NCBI GenBank assembly: GCA_021927905.1
Contig: BLLK01000032.1
Location: 62,001 to 126,000 of the forward strand
Direction of reading: 5' to 3'
Length of the DNA stretch: 64,000 bases
From: Chaetoceros tenuissimus
Lineage: Eukaryota; Bacillariophyta; Thalassiosirophyceae; Chaetocerotales; Chaetocerotaceae
The position numbers and the translations under genes were made by a program. The number at the start of each line of letters is the position of its first letter. Positions within the stretch are counted from its first letter, which is position 1. Positions 54,679 to 64,000 of this stretch are shown here, piece after piece. Under the pieces are notes generated by a model. That model saw nothing but the letters and a program-made list of their open reading frames with translations, ran no database searches and was not told the DNA's origin.

Positions 54679-55062
54679 TCATTCTACAACATTGGGATTT
54701 TGAATCACCATCATGAGAAAATCATTATCAGGCGCAATCATTATCTCCTTCTTTTGAGAGCGCACTCTAAGAAAGGAGAGTTTATCATCTGGATCGAGAG
54801 TAGAAATCATGAGTGATGCCTTTTCAGTCAATGATGAAATAAGCGCCCCATGCTGCTTTGACTGCTCTTCAGTCAATGTACTTTGTAGTATTGATCCTTT
54901 TGAAAACGAATGTGAGAGGAATGCTTTGATGGATTAAACTTGAATTGAGTTTGACTTTTTCTCACCTTCTTGCGTCATGATGATGATGCCTTCTACTCCC
55001 TTGTGTGATTTTATTCTCTGGAGTGTTTCCTCCACCTCACTCATTACTGCTGAAGTAGCCAT
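54679..55062 (-). CDS. DYNLRB: Dynein light chain roadblock (DYNLRB)
   Basis: Exon 1 (55062-54966) and exon 2 (54896-54679) join across a 69-bp intron (donor GTGAGA, acceptor AAAAG) for 104 residues. Signature segments are VMSEVEETLQRIKSHKGVEG, IIIMTQEGSILQSTLT, DPDDKLSFLRVRSQKKEIMI and DNDFLMMVIQNP, which matches the DYNLRB end DKDYFLIVIQNP. Length equals the family (96-105). It is a homodimeric light chain that binds dynein intermediate chain; in centric diatoms it could serve cytoplasmic dynein and the flagellum of male gametes (inference). It faces the LAMTOR2-like gene, another roadblock-superfamily member. Confidence 0.92.
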
Positions 55063-56120
55063 TCTTTACAAATCGTTTACTATTGATGGTGTGCCCGTCG
55101 CTATTCTATGGCAATAGTTGGTAACAGTTGTTGACTGTAATTCAAATAGTAGTAGTGAGAGTAATAGTGACCGCAGCAACAACAAACAACAACAAGGAGT
55201 AGGATGATGATGATGTTTGCACACGCTATATAGCGATGTCCCTAGCCGGTATAAGAAAAAGGCTTCTTTTTTCCCCTTCTTGTCATTGTTGGGTTTTCAT
55301 TATTCCTTTAACCAATCCATTCAATTTTCACTACACCAATCTCTTATCATTAATATATTTTAATGTTTTGAAGCAATTCTAAGTGTTTTAAAACATTTTA
55401 AGATCAATTACTCCATCCATCGCCATCTGTTGTTGATGGATGAAAAAAAGATTGGTATGCAAACGGGTTTGGCAGCATGAAAATTGCCATTCAAAATATC
55501 CGGTTGCTGAGTAAAAAGTGAGCGAATCATCGTCCCCTTTGAGTTGAGCCTCTCGCCTGTAGCTTGCACCTGTCTCGTGTTTTGTTCATTTATCATCCAT
55601 TTCACAGAAAAAACATTTACAATACAATCTCTTGCACTTTCATACTCCGAAATCAAAACAAGTAGTGAGTAGTGATATCTTTTCATTAAGGATTTATAAA
55701 TCTGCTTGAGCTAGAGGAGAATTGATGCAAAACTCATTCCAAAAAAAGTAAAGATCTTTTTGCTTCAAAAGTCACAGATAAGGCATTTCCTCTTTTTTCG
55801 GAGCTCCAATACCTATACAGGTGTATACTCCGCATCATACAATCAGAATCACAGGCAAACACAGTTATACATGACTATAAGAACCTGCACCATTCAACAA
55901 GATTCAACGGAAATATAGTCCATTTTCAAATTATACTGTTGGAACGTCAGTCTCATACGCAATAATCTGTTCCTGAAAAAGAGAGACAGCTACTTATACA
56001 CACTCTGTTGTGATATACCAGCATTCAAAAGTCTCTTAACCAAACGGTGCAAGCAAGTAAGTAGTTGATACAGCTTCTCTACCTTGATACCGACTGGACC
56101 AGAACGTTGTGACTTCCATC
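55063..56120. promoter_or_regulatory. Divergent promoter region, DYNLRB and DUF6824
   Basis: About 1.06 kb. A minus-strand frame (55408-55686, 92 residues) has no motif and is unsupported. A purine-rich CAACAACAAACAACAACAAG run lies at about 55179-55198 in the DYNLRB upstream region. Confidence 0.35.
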
Positions 56121-57860
56121 ATGCCTAAAGCTTCCTCCAAGAAGATGAATAGAAATGATCCGGCTCCTGTTCAGGTAGCAAGTTCTGAAACTAGTGGAAT
56201 CCAGCCCAAAGCCGAAGGAGCTAGACTTTCAAGGCCTCGCTCTGCAAAATCTAGGGGCAACAACAAGAAGAAGCCCGACCCCGAAGAAAAGGCAACATAT
56301 ACAAATACTATGGTTAATGATGTGATTGACGGGAGAGGAGTACGCACTGCCTCTTCTTCCGGCAACGTTCGTTTCCGACGTCTTGTGAAACTCTTTGTCA
56401 TCAAGAACTACTGCGAAGTTATCAAGCTAAATGAAAAGAAGAACATAGCTAAGGGCATCATCAATTACATTCACAGCTTGTCACCTCCTGGACGATTCTT
56501 GAAGAGTGTTGGTCTTCAGAATTATGTAGAACTAGACGAGAAGGAATGCGTGAAAAAGGTTACCCAAGCTCTACGAGACTGCAATCGATCTGATAGGACA
56601 GGATATGCAGTAAGAGTTGATGTTCCTGAAGATGTCAAGATACTAGAAGAAAAAGTCAAGAAGCTCAAATCTAGAGGCAGGAAAAAGTTAGAGAAAGTAG
56701 TTGAACTACTAGGAGGGCATCTAGAAACAATGAAAACTCAAAGGGCAGTCGCCTCCTTCACTCAAGCTCAAGGAGATGAAGGAAGTTCCTCAAGCAATTC
56801 ACCTGATTCCATTCCTTCCTGCAAAGCATCGTATCCACAGATGCAGTCACTTCAATCCAATCAGACCAACTTGCCTCTATCACACGGAGGATATGCTAGA
56901 ACTAGTGAGAATAAAAGAAAAAGAGATGATTTTGAAAGCTTCACATATCATCGTCAGCTTCCATATCCATATCATCCGGCATCTCCGTATTCTCGTATGA
57001 ACTATGTGCATCCATCGGCACCGGGCCATCACATATCCGAACTTGCCCGTGCTCCCGCGTTTCATACGTTTAATGGTTACGGTCCAAGTCCAAGATATGC
57101 ATATGCCGGACCTGAGCAGCATCATTCACCATTGAGAATAAATTCTATGCGCACAGATTTACATCATTATCAAATTGGAAATCAAATGGACTCATGTGCA
57201 CAAGGAGATGACAACATGGACTTGAAATATAGAACGAAAACAACAGCGATGCGTAAACCATCGACTCCAAGATCTTTTAGTCAAAAATATGAGTTCCACC
57301 CAATTGAGCATCCTGCAACAGCTTCATCGCTTGAGGCTCTGGATAGTATCCCTCTATATCATCCATCAAACTCCAAGGAATCCAGGGTACATGATGAAGG
57401 CAAAGAAAGTCTTCAACAGCACCAATTTTGCGACACCATCCAGGCATCATTATCAAGCTATAGCTTTGGGGATAATATTACTCAAAAGAGTACAGACTTT
57501 CCATTTGATGATAATGAACCAATACTTGGGCATATCGACATTCCTCAGCCTTTGAAGAAAAGCAGCACGAATGAAACTGATCTTTCAACCGAAGTTGCAA
57601 CAGCAACTTCAAGATCTTCGCCATTTACTCCCGTTGCTCTAGATCAAAATCAAAATACCGACCTTCAACTGCCGACAACGGATTCTTTTCTAGAAGATGC
57701 CTTCAATATGGATAATTCTCGTATTAATGCTGGGCTGCCAGATGACCTTCTCCCAGCTGAAGCGTTGGAAATTTCAAATACAGAAGATATATTGGGAGGG
57801 ACAGACGATGACCTCTTCTACTTCTCCGCACAAGAAGGTGAACATTTTGGAAAGGAATGA
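56121..57860 (+). CDS. DUF6824-domain protein, second of two
   Basis: The ATG at 56121 gives 579 residues without introns. The DUF6824-like domain is near 70-170: MVNDVIDGRGVRTASSSGNV, RFRRLVKLFVIKNYCEVIK, KNIAKGIINYIHSLSPPGRF, VELDEKECVKKVTQALRD. Unlike the usual DVLCGRGG, it reads DVIDGRG, and it lacks a KPHISRAIV-type run, so it is a divergent member. A helical basic segment follows (LEEKVKKLKSRGRKKLEKV). The remaining 370 residues are His/Tyr/Pro/Ser-rich, then acidic near the end (EDILGGTDDDLFYFSAQEGE), reminiscent of an activation-type tail. A nuclear regulator is inferred; the function is unproven. Confidence 0.72.
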   Translation: MPKASSKKMNRNDPAPVQVASSETSGIQPKAEGARLSRPRSAKSRGNNKKKPDPEEKATYTNTMVNDVIDGRGVRTASSSGNVRFRRLVKLFVIKNYCEVIKLNEKKNIAKGIINYIHSLSPPGRFLKSVGLQNYVELDEKECVKKVTQALRDCNRSDRTGYAVRVDVPEDVKILEEKVKKLKSRGRKKLEKVVELLGGHLETMKTQRAVASFTQAQGDEGSSSSNSPDSIPSCKASYPQMQSLQSNQTNLPLSHGGYARTSENKRKRDDFESFTYHRQLPYPYHPASPYSRMNYVHPSAPGHHISELARAPAFHTFNGYGPSPRYAYAGPEQHHSPLRINSMRTDLHHYQIGNQMDSCAQGDDNMDLKYRTKTTAMRKPSTPRSFSQKYEFHPIEHPATASSLEALDSIPLYHPSNSKESRVHDEGKESLQQHQFCDTIQASLSSYSFGDNITQKSTDFPFDDNEPILGHIDIPQPLKKSSTNETDLSTEVATATSRSSPFTPVALDQNQNTDLQLPTTDSFLEDAFNMDNSRINAGLPDDLLPAEALEISNTEDILGGTDDDLFYFSAQEGEHFGKE

Positions 57861-58464
57861 ATTACATATAATACTAGTGAGTTGAACACCTAGTATGTAC
57901 TATGGGAACCATTCTATTACACTGTTAATTTGCATATGGGAATGCTAAATTGTGTATTAGAATGAAAATTAATGAAAGTATAAAATATATAATAATTTGT
58001 TACAACTATTGCTTCATAATCAAAAAGTTTCTAAGTTTTCTCCTTCTTTTAGATAAACACATTCTATGATGAAAAAGTACTATAAACTGTAAATTCTTTG
58101 TTCGTGTGTTTGTTAAAGACGATTCGACATGTTTCAACGCATGATAAATGCCTCATAAATTGAATCTGGTACAGTCAGAAAATGTGCTTTTGAGAGTTTT
58201 AGCTCAATTGTCGCAGAAAAATGCTGCTCACTTTTCTATTTCAAAAATGAAAGAATTCAAAACAAAAATTGCGCGAACAGATAAGAACCTAAACACACGA
58301 CCCAACCCTAAGAGGTCAACATCAAGTTGAATTGAAAGATATGCTTCGTATTGTCGTACGAAAATTGCAGTGGAAATAATCGCAATGAAAGACGTGAGAA
58401 AAGACGCTAACTACGTACTACTACCAGCCTAATCAACATCCTCTCTTATACAAATTTCAATACA
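57861..58464. other. Intergenic stretch, no gene seen
   Basis: About 600 bp. It should hold the promoter of the chlorophyll-binding protein. The plus-strand frame at 58148-58330 has no motif. Confidence 0.35.
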
Positions 58465-59154
58465 ATGAAGACCGCAGCTATCTTTTCTCTTCTTGCTGGT
58501 TCCGCAGCTGCATTCGCTCCTGCTAATGTTGCTCCACGCACCTCCACTGTAGCTCAAATGGCTAATATCGATGAGGCATTCGGAGTTTCCATTGAGACTG
58601 GAAATAAGTGCCCACCTCTTGGACGATACATTCTTGAAGATGCACAGCCATCTGCACTTAAGTGGTTCCAAAATGCTGAGCTTAAGCACGGACGTATTGC
58701 TATGGTTGCTACTATTGGATACTTGGTACAAAAGATGGGAGTTCACTTCCCACTCTACCTTGGACCAACCGGATCCAACTGCTTCCATCCAGAAAGTGAC
58801 ACTGCTTGGCTTCTTTCCTCCTCCACTGGTGTAACTTTCAGTGATATCGCAAAGGCTGCTCCTTTGGATGCTATTCAGATGGTTCCAGCTGCTGGTTGGA
58901 TGCAAATTTTCTTCGTTGCAGGATGGTTCGAGTCCATCGCTTACTACCGTCAGTGGGTAAAGGATAGTCCAATTCCTGGAGACTACGGATATGACCCTCT
59001 TGGATTCACCAAGCGTGAGGGAGGCTGGGATTCTGAGGAACTTACTAGTTTGAGACTTAAGGAGATCAAGAATGGACGTGTAGCTATGATGACCATTGCT
59101 GCATGGGTTAGTGATGAAATGATCCCAGGAGCTCTTCCAGTTTGGCACCCATAA
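58465..59154 (+). CDS. Fucoxanthin-chlorophyll a/c binding protein (FCP/LHC family)
   Basis: Intronless, 229 residues. The N-terminus (MKTAAIFSLLAGSAAAFAPA) is an ER signal with the AAAFAP motif at the cleavage site that directs import into the complex plastid. The LHC chlorophyll-binding helices are visible: ELKHGRIAMVATIGYLVQKM (helix 1) and EIKNGRVAMMTIAAWVSDEM (helix 3), each with the ExxH/NxR signature; a middle helix is at about 150-170 (GWMQIFFVAGWFESIAYY). YGYDPLGFTKREGGWDSEEL lies before helix 3, typical of the family. Longer than the classic Lhcf (about 200) and with a 25-residue insertion after helix 1, it may belong to the Lhcr or Lhcz groups; I cannot decide. Codons are strongly biased. 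It binds chlorophylls and fucoxanthin in the thylakoid. Confidence 0.93.
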   Translation: MKTAAIFSLLAGSAAAFAPANVAPRTSTVAQMANIDEAFGVSIETGNKCPPLGRYILEDAQPSALKWFQNAELKHGRIAMVATIGYLVQKMGVHFPLYLGPTGSNCFHPESDTAWLLSSSTGVTFSDIAKAAPLDAIQMVPAAGWMQIFFVAGWFESIAYYRQWVKDSPIPGDYGYDPLGFTKREGGWDSEELTSLRLKEIKNGRVAMMTIAAWVSDEMIPGALPVWHP

Positions 59155-59522
59155 GTTTCTTGTTTGTTAATGTTGCAAGCATGAAAACATTATAAGTATT
59201 GAAAAACAATCCCTCTTGTTTTTCTTTCATTAGGATCGCTGCATATTACCTGATGAAAGGATAATGAATTTTGCAGACACGTACGTTTATTAAAATTCGT
59301 CGCGACTAATCTATAAAGCTGTACTATTTCGTTATGTGAGGTCTGTTGATGTATATTTTTATCAACTTTCAGTATGTAGTTTAGTTTTTAGAACTAAATT
59401 ATAATTGTTGTCAGATGATGTCTCCTTGTGTAATGCCCAGTATGGCTGATCAAATCAAATTCTAAATCACACTCATCGAACAAAAATAATCACAATTTCA
59501 ATTACGTAATTCATTTCTCACC
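59155..59522. other. Intergenic stretch, no gene seen
   Basis: 368 bp between the antenna gene and the LRR/coiled-coil gene, AT-rich. No recognisable gene or RNA. Confidence 0.35.
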
Positions 59523-60749
59523 ATGAATGGAGCATTAGATTTTGAATTTAATTTTGAAAATGTTGAAATAGCGGCATTTCAAGATTTGCTTCCAATTGAT
59601 TTGAATGAGAATAATGAAGAAAGTGAATCCGACGATGACGAGGCACCAAGCTATCCAATAATGAAGGCAATTGACCTCAATGCAAAAGACTTGGCAATGG
59701 AACTAGAAAGAAGAAAGATGAACCCAAAAGGTTTCTTTGACGAGGATTGTCGACTGTTGCAAGTCGAATTAGATAGAGAACATGAACTCTACATGATCAA
59801 AAAACAAAAGGAAGCGAATGAAGCAAGAAAAGTTAAAGCTTTACAGCGACTAGAAAACCAACGGAGACGATGGACTGAAATTACTTTGAGAGAAGAGAAA
59901 TCAAGACTCAAGTCGAACAAACGCCTTCAAGAGTGGTTTTATCTAATTCAAAAAGGATTGTCACCTCTCAAATGTAAAGTTCCCGTGGATGAAATTTCGG
60001 GGAGAACACTTGGGCGATTATTGTTTGACGATAAAAGAGTTGTTTGCCTCAATGTAAGCAGCTGCTGTCTTGGTGACAAGTCAGGAGTATTTATTGCCAG
60101 AGCCTTGAGAAAGAATAGAACTATAAGGAATCTAGATCTCGGTCAAAACAATTTGGGTTTCGAAACTTGCAAAGTGCTTGCAGAATCACTGAAAGAGAAC
60201 GAAACGCTTGAATATCTGTCTTTAGAATCGAATCCATTGTATAAGATCGAAAAGTTACTAGCAGAGATTGTTACAACCAACAAAAGCTTGAAACATTTTA
60301 GTCTTTTCAAGTGTTCTCTCACAGTTGAGGGAGGCAAGCTCATAGCCAAGGCAATGGCTGAAAATAGTTCCCTGCTATGCTTAGAATACGGTAGTAATTC
60401 CTTTTCGCCGTTAGATTGCTCCACGATAGATTCATACTTGAAGATAAACAGAGAAAATCATATACAACAACTCAAGATGCAAGAGGAATTGGAAATAAAG
60501 ATGGAATTGGAGCGTTTACAAAAGATGAAAGAAACTGAGGAGTTGGAACAAGCAAAGCTTGATACTGAGTGGCTAACCAAACAGAAAGACGAACGGGCAG
60601 AAGAAAGGAGAATCGAAATGGAAAAAGTACTTGAAACAGAGAGATTACAACAGATCGAAGAAGAAAAGCGAATCCTTGAACAGAGGATAAAGGAGGAAGA
60701 GAAAGCTAAGAAGAAGAAGAACAAGAAAAAGAAGAAAAAGGGAAAGTAG
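59523..60749 (+). CDS. Leucine-rich repeat protein with charged coiled-coil tail
   Basis: Intronless, 408 residues. The N-terminus has an acidic stretch (ENNEESESDDDEAPSYP) and a helical region (ELERRKMNPKGFFDEDCRLL). Ribonuclease-inhibitor-type LRRs lie at about 175-310: VVCLNVSSCCLGDKSGVFIA, IRNLDLGQNNLGFETCKVL, LEYLSLESNPL, LKHFSLFKCSLTVEGGKLI and LCLEYGSNSFSP. From about 315 a continuous charged coiled coil runs to the end (ELEIKMELERLQKMKETEEL) and finishes with a Lys tail (KKKKNKKKKKKGK). LRR plus coiled coil with this N-terminal helix resembles proteins in flagellar and cytoskeletal complexes, but no specific family is evident. It is convergent with the kinase gene (113 bp). Confidence 0.75.
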   Translation: MNGALDFEFNFENVEIAAFQDLLPIDLNENNEESESDDDEAPSYPIMKAIDLNAKDLAMELERRKMNPKGFFDEDCRLLQVELDREHELYMIKKQKEANEARKVKALQRLENQRRRWTEITLREEKSRLKSNKRLQEWFYLIQKGLSPLKCKVPVDEISGRTLGRLLFDDKRVVCLNVSSCCLGDKSGVFIARALRKNRTIRNLDLGQNNLGFETCKVLAESLKENETLEYLSLESNPLYKIEKLLAEIVTTNKSLKHFSLFKCSLTVEGGKLIAKAMAENSSLLCLEYGSNSFSPLDCSTIDSYLKINRENHIQQLKMQEELEIKMELERLQKMKETEELEQAKLDTEWLTKQKDERAEERRIEMEKVLETERLQQIEEEKRILEQRIKEEEKAKKKKNKKKKKKGK

Positions 60750-60862
60750 TAGAAGTACCTTCGTGGTGTCTATACTCTTTTCTTTTGCATTACTAGAAAA
60801 ATCAAATCTTGGATTGAACTGCAGAATTTATTACCACTGTGTACTAATCATAAACATTAAAA

Positions 60863-62414
60863 CTAAATTGGAAGGGGTTCCCTTGTATTACCAAGTCTCG
60901 TCAAGTAAACAAAAGCATCGGTTCCATGTCCTTCCATGGACATTAAACTCAAATCTCCACCAAAGTATCTAGCATATGAACGTGAAATAGGTAATCCATA
61001 TCCCAATCCAGCCAAAGGTGAATCAATACTATGATCAACATTTTCATTGAATGCAACCATTCCTTCTTGAATAGCTGGGTCAGCAGTAGTGAAAAGATAA
61101 CTCCAAATACGTTTCATGTTACTCCTTGGGATTCCTCCACCCTCATCACTGACTTTAATCACAACATCTTCGTTCTCTTTTCCATCTGCAATCACAACCT
61201 TGATTGGAGGATAATCTGCATCAATACCATGCCAATCTACTGTAGCTCTCATACTATTTTTCAATAATTCCAACATTATGTAATGCAAATGAGTTGGCAC
61301 ATAAGGAAAGGTCAGGTCCAACTTTCCAGTAACAATAACTTCAGGACTATCACCGTACTTTCTGGTACACATAAATGCAGCATCATCGATCGCACGTTTT
61401 ACAATCTCGTATGGACTAGTTTTTAAACAAATCAAACCTATGTAGTTTTCAACTGGTGGCTGTCGTAGAGATAGATATTGTCCAATCAATACACGAATAC
61501 TATTACAAACAATAAGCAAGGAAATTGAGATTGGTTTTAGAGGAATCCACAGCTCCACCAATTGTAAAATCGACTTACCCAATACGGCTTATGTAGAATC
61601 GATCCAAAAACGCATGCGTATCTTCCATAGCATCAAATTTCACAGAGTTTCTACCACTACTGGACCCTAATCGACTATCATGACTAATGCTTCCATTTCT
61701 AATCGCAGCTCGAAGCTCAAATGCCCCTCTTGCCATTTGGACTAAAACACTTGCATGACGTTCGTAAATACTTTCGAGAATAGCTGCAAATGCTTCCTCT
61801 TCCTTCATGTTTTGAATCTGTTTCTCAACACTAAGCAATTCTAAAAAACTTGTCACATATAAATCACGAACTTGCTTCACAGAATTCATTTCCTTCATAT
61901 GTGGTACGCGATCCAAGTCTAAAATACGATGTGCTAGTCGGATTGGCAATTCATGTCGTAGAAAACTAGCAACTTGCATCAAAATTTTGTCCGTTGCCAG
62001 TTTGGAATTATCATCGTGCGTATGATCGTCATAGGTTTTGTGCAAAAATTCACCGCGACCAGTCTTCATCAGAGTCTGTAGTGATGCTCCAGTTTGAGGG
62101 CGAGAAGCATGTTTATGTATCAATCGAGCAACATCATCTGCGACACCAGTAATTTGACCATATTCTTTTTGCACAGTTGAAAATGAATTTCTCTGTGAAT
62201 AATAATTTGGAGATACTAAATTTCCACTCGTTTGACCTAGAGAACGAAAAGGACTTTCTGGTATACATCTCATTTTGTTTGATGTAGTAGTATTACGCTG
62301 AATTATCTGCCCGCTTTTCGTTGTACTTGTCACCATCGATCTAGAATTGTTAGCCATACCAGCGAGAGCTCTGGTTAGGAGCCTTCTCTGCAATGAAAAT
62401 TTCGCAGAACTCAT
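60863..62414 (-). CDS. PDK: Mitochondrial pyruvate dehydrogenase kinase
   Basis: Exons 62414-61579 and 61499-60863 join across a 79-bp intron for 490 residues; the start is the first ATG in frame. The basic N-terminus (MSSAKFSLQRRLLTRALAGM) fits a mitochondrial targeting peptide. The regulatory helical domain includes ASFLRHELPIRLAHRILDLD and DTHAFLDRFYISRIGIRVLI. The GHKL ATP-binding domain has the N box YIMLELLKNSMRATV, the DEGGGI G1 box, and PLAGLGYGLPISRSYARYFG followed by GHGTDAFVYL, which favours PDK over branched-chain BCKDK. An N-terminal Ser/Thr-rich extension of about 100 residues is longer than in animals. The kinase phosphorylates E1-alpha and inactivates the pyruvate dehydrogenase complex. 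Confidence 0.92.
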
Positions 62415-62796
62415 GAAAGAAGATCCTCTTTGTAATCTAAATCTTTGTACGAAATATTTCCTTTGCACTAGGCTGATAAACAAGATGATGATCCAGAGCA
62501 GTTATCGAAAAGAGTTCTTTGTTTCTTTGCTTTGACAGGAAGTTTTTGTGAACGAAGAAAAGCTAGAGAAAAAAAGAGAGGTGACATCAATCATCCAATA
62601 TTCGATGCATAACCTAACCTTTCCATTCTATGTATGTTTTGGTAGGAACTCAAAATGAAACGGCAGCATCTAATTGCAAAGACAATTTTGACGATATCAA
62701 TTACAACTCGTACGTTGAAGCATCGACAACTGCTATGTATTGTAGATAAGTACTAATTAAAATACAATCAAATGAAAAAGAAGATGTCTCTGAAGC
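62415..62796. promoter_or_regulatory. Promoter region of the kinase, tRNA 3' flank
   Basis: About 380 bp upstream of the kinase ATG. In frame but without an ATG, the open sequence continues for about 23 codons above 62414. No other gene seen. Confidence 0.35.
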
Positions 62797-62802
62797 AAAA
62801 AA
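62797..62802 (-). terminator. Pol III terminator (T6) of tRNA-Asn
   Basis: Six T on the minus strand directly follow the discriminator base of the tRNA, the normal RNA polymerase III stop signal. Confidence 0.8.
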
Positions 62803-62875
62803 CTCTCGCTAGTGGGGTCGAACCACTGGCCTCAAGATTAACAGTCTCGCGCTCTACCAACTGAGCTAAGCGAGA
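62803..62875 (-). tRNA. trnN: tRNA-Asn (anticodon GTT)
   Basis: The cloverleaf folds without an intron: acceptor TCTCGCT with AGCGAGA, D arm GCTCAGTTGGTAGAGC, anticodon arm CGAGA-CTGTTAA-TCTTG with anticodon GTT, variable AGGCC, T arm AGTGG-TTCGACC-CCACT, discriminator G. Box A (TAGCTCAGTTGG) and box B (GGTTCGACCCC) are intact internal promoter elements. A TTTTTT terminator follows at once. It reads AAC/AAU codons. Confidence 0.96.
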
Positions 62876-63526
62876 TCTTCTTGCTTTGTCCGTGCTTACA
62901 TTGCACCATATTCCAAACATACATTGGAATGAACCTTGAATTTATAACAACGTTGCAGTGTCCAATACATAACCTACTTCCAATCATTTTTATAAAACTT
63001 ATTGTTTCATTTACACTAATTACTTTCATCATATCTTGTTGAATTCTATTCACGCTTTTTTATTAATTTCTATAAAATGCACTACTACTACCTTAGGTCA
63101 AATAATAGGTGAGAAGCTCTTTGACGTCTTTCGACAGGCAACGTCATACAATTGTTTCGGCGCGCCAAAACCTTTCTCTGCAACATGTGAGGTCGAGTTT
63201 CTTCAACTTCGAGGCAAAAGAGTACGCACCATCTTCATCTGCGATCCTCTTGGTTGAAGAAAGATCGAAGCCTTTCCATCACCCATCAAAGTTATATTTT
63301 CAATTTGTCGCATCCCACAAAATTGCTTGTAGGAAAGCAAAGGAACCTAAACTACCTCTCTAAATAGAACAAAACAACCAGGTCATCGCAAGAACTCCTC
63401 TACTTATTAGGGCCAACAGGGGGAAAACAACTGTAAATACTATCTATACATAAACAACATCGCTATCTTTACCTTCATATTCACTGTACAAATAAATACT
63501 CTATTCCAAAAAACAACAACAACATC
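62876..63526. promoter_or_regulatory. Intergenic stretch upstream of the last gene
   Basis: About 650 bp. It contains short frames (63036-63257, 63109-63363) with no motif. The promoter of the Ser-rich gene should be in its right part. No RNA besides the adjacent tRNA. Confidence 0.35.
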
Positions 63527-64000
63527 ATGTCAAATTCTAGCAATACCGTAGAAAAGAAGAAATTGTCATTCGCTGAAATGGCAGCTGCAGGAACCTCCAT
63601 CACTGTTTCAAAGATGCCCATCGTGCAAGAAAATCACGTAAAGCCTACTACTACTCATAAGAGTAGTAACGACAGCAACGCCACCGATTCTACAGATGGT
63701 AACAGCACTAGTTCCATTTCATCTTCCAGCTTACCAAGTAGGGAGCAAAAGTCAAGCAAAACCCAGGTCCCAACTTCTGTCCCAAAACCTGCTTCAACTC
63801 CGGCGAAAAATCCATGGAAGATCGACGTCGTCAAGAAAGAGTTGGAAGATTCAAAAGGACTTGGAAAAGATGCTCCAACACCAGCTGAGAGTAAGGATAT
63901 GAAACCTGTAACTGTTGAAATATTTGATGAGAAAGTAACTTCATCAGATAAAAAGGAAAAATCAGAGATAAGGGCCAAAGGTATGTATACACATGAGTCA
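63527..64000 (+). CDS. Unrecognised Ser/Lys-rich protein, 3' partial
   Basis: The frame starts at the ATG at 63527 (MSNSSNTVEKKKLSFAEMAA) and runs off the window end. About 150 residues are visible, disordered, Ser/Thr/Lys/Pro-rich, with a KNPWKIDVVKKELEDSK segment. A GTATGT donor follows AGGGCCAAAG at about 63981, so the first exon probably ends at 63980 and the remaining frame to the edge is intronic. An NPW motif occurs in La-related proteins, which is only a hint. Function is unknown. Confidence 0.5.
   Translation, partial: MSNSSNTVEKKKLSFAEMAAAGTSITVSKMPIVQENHVKPTTTHKSSNDSNATDSTDGNSTSSISSSSLPSREQKSSKTQVPTSVPKPASTPAKNPWKIDVVKKELEDSKGLGKDAPTPAESKDMKPVTVEIFDEKVTSSDKKEKSEIRAKGMYTHES

Noticed and set aside
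55408-55686. 92-residue minus-strand frame between DYNLRB and DUF6824
   Set aside because: No conserved motif and no plausible start context; treated as a chance frame in the divergent promoter region.
1-64000. Search by eye for transposons, virus-like elements, CRISPR arrays and rRNA
   Set aside because: No reverse transcriptase, integrase, transposase, capsid motif, terminal repeats or regularly spaced repeats were seen; the only longer repeat is the snoRNA pair.

Overview
This window is nuclear DNA from a diatom, most likely a centric one. It encodes a fucoxanthin-chlorophyll binding protein with an AAAFAP-type plastid pre-sequence, a nuclear cytochrome c6 with a layered plastid/thylakoid pre-sequence, two genes of the diatom-typical DUF6824 family, and a secreted LRR protein with a Lys/Ser-rich silaffin-like stretch. 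Genes are dense, introns are short (about 60-110 bp, GT-AG), and DNA is AT-rich. I see no transposon, virus-like element or CRISPR array. I call 28 protein genes (two run off the window), one tRNA and two snoRNAs.

Layout: 0-11.3 kb holds the RFC1 C-terminus, three unrecognised proteins, LSm5, the secreted LRR protein and a PSP1-domain protein. 12-23 kb holds a large coiled-coil protein, a C2 plus six-EF-hand protein, a THOC3-like WD40 protein, ribosomal proteins eL15 and eL28 (divergent), and a SUMF2-like pseudo-formylglycine enzyme. 23-34 kb holds a PDZ/SYLF-like protein and an 11-exon gene for a 2,113-residue secreted, probably membrane-anchored protein built of six divergent copies of a domain resembling FEA1-type low-iron-inducible periplasmic proteins. 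34-44 kb holds a delta-12 desaturase, cytochrome c6, a 2OG-Fe(II) oxygenase, a DUF6824 protein and a five-TM prominin/tweety-topology protein. 44-52 kb holds a small unknown, two tandem gamma-COP paralogues and a SNIP1-like FHA protein. 52-64 kb holds two tandem U14 (SNORD14) snoRNA copies, LAMTOR2- and DYNLRB-type roadblock proteins facing each other, a second DUF6824 protein, a chlorophyll-binding protein, an LRR/coiled-coil protein, a pyruvate dehydrogenase kinase, tRNA-Asn(GUU), and the 5' end of an unknown Ser-rich protein.

Most genes are unrelated housekeeping neighbours. The most notable items are the tandem U14 pair, whose terminal stems differ by a compensatory base pair, and the six-repeat FEA1-like surface protein. 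Exon models were built by hand from splice consensus and reading-frame continuity; homology calls come from motif recognition, not searches.
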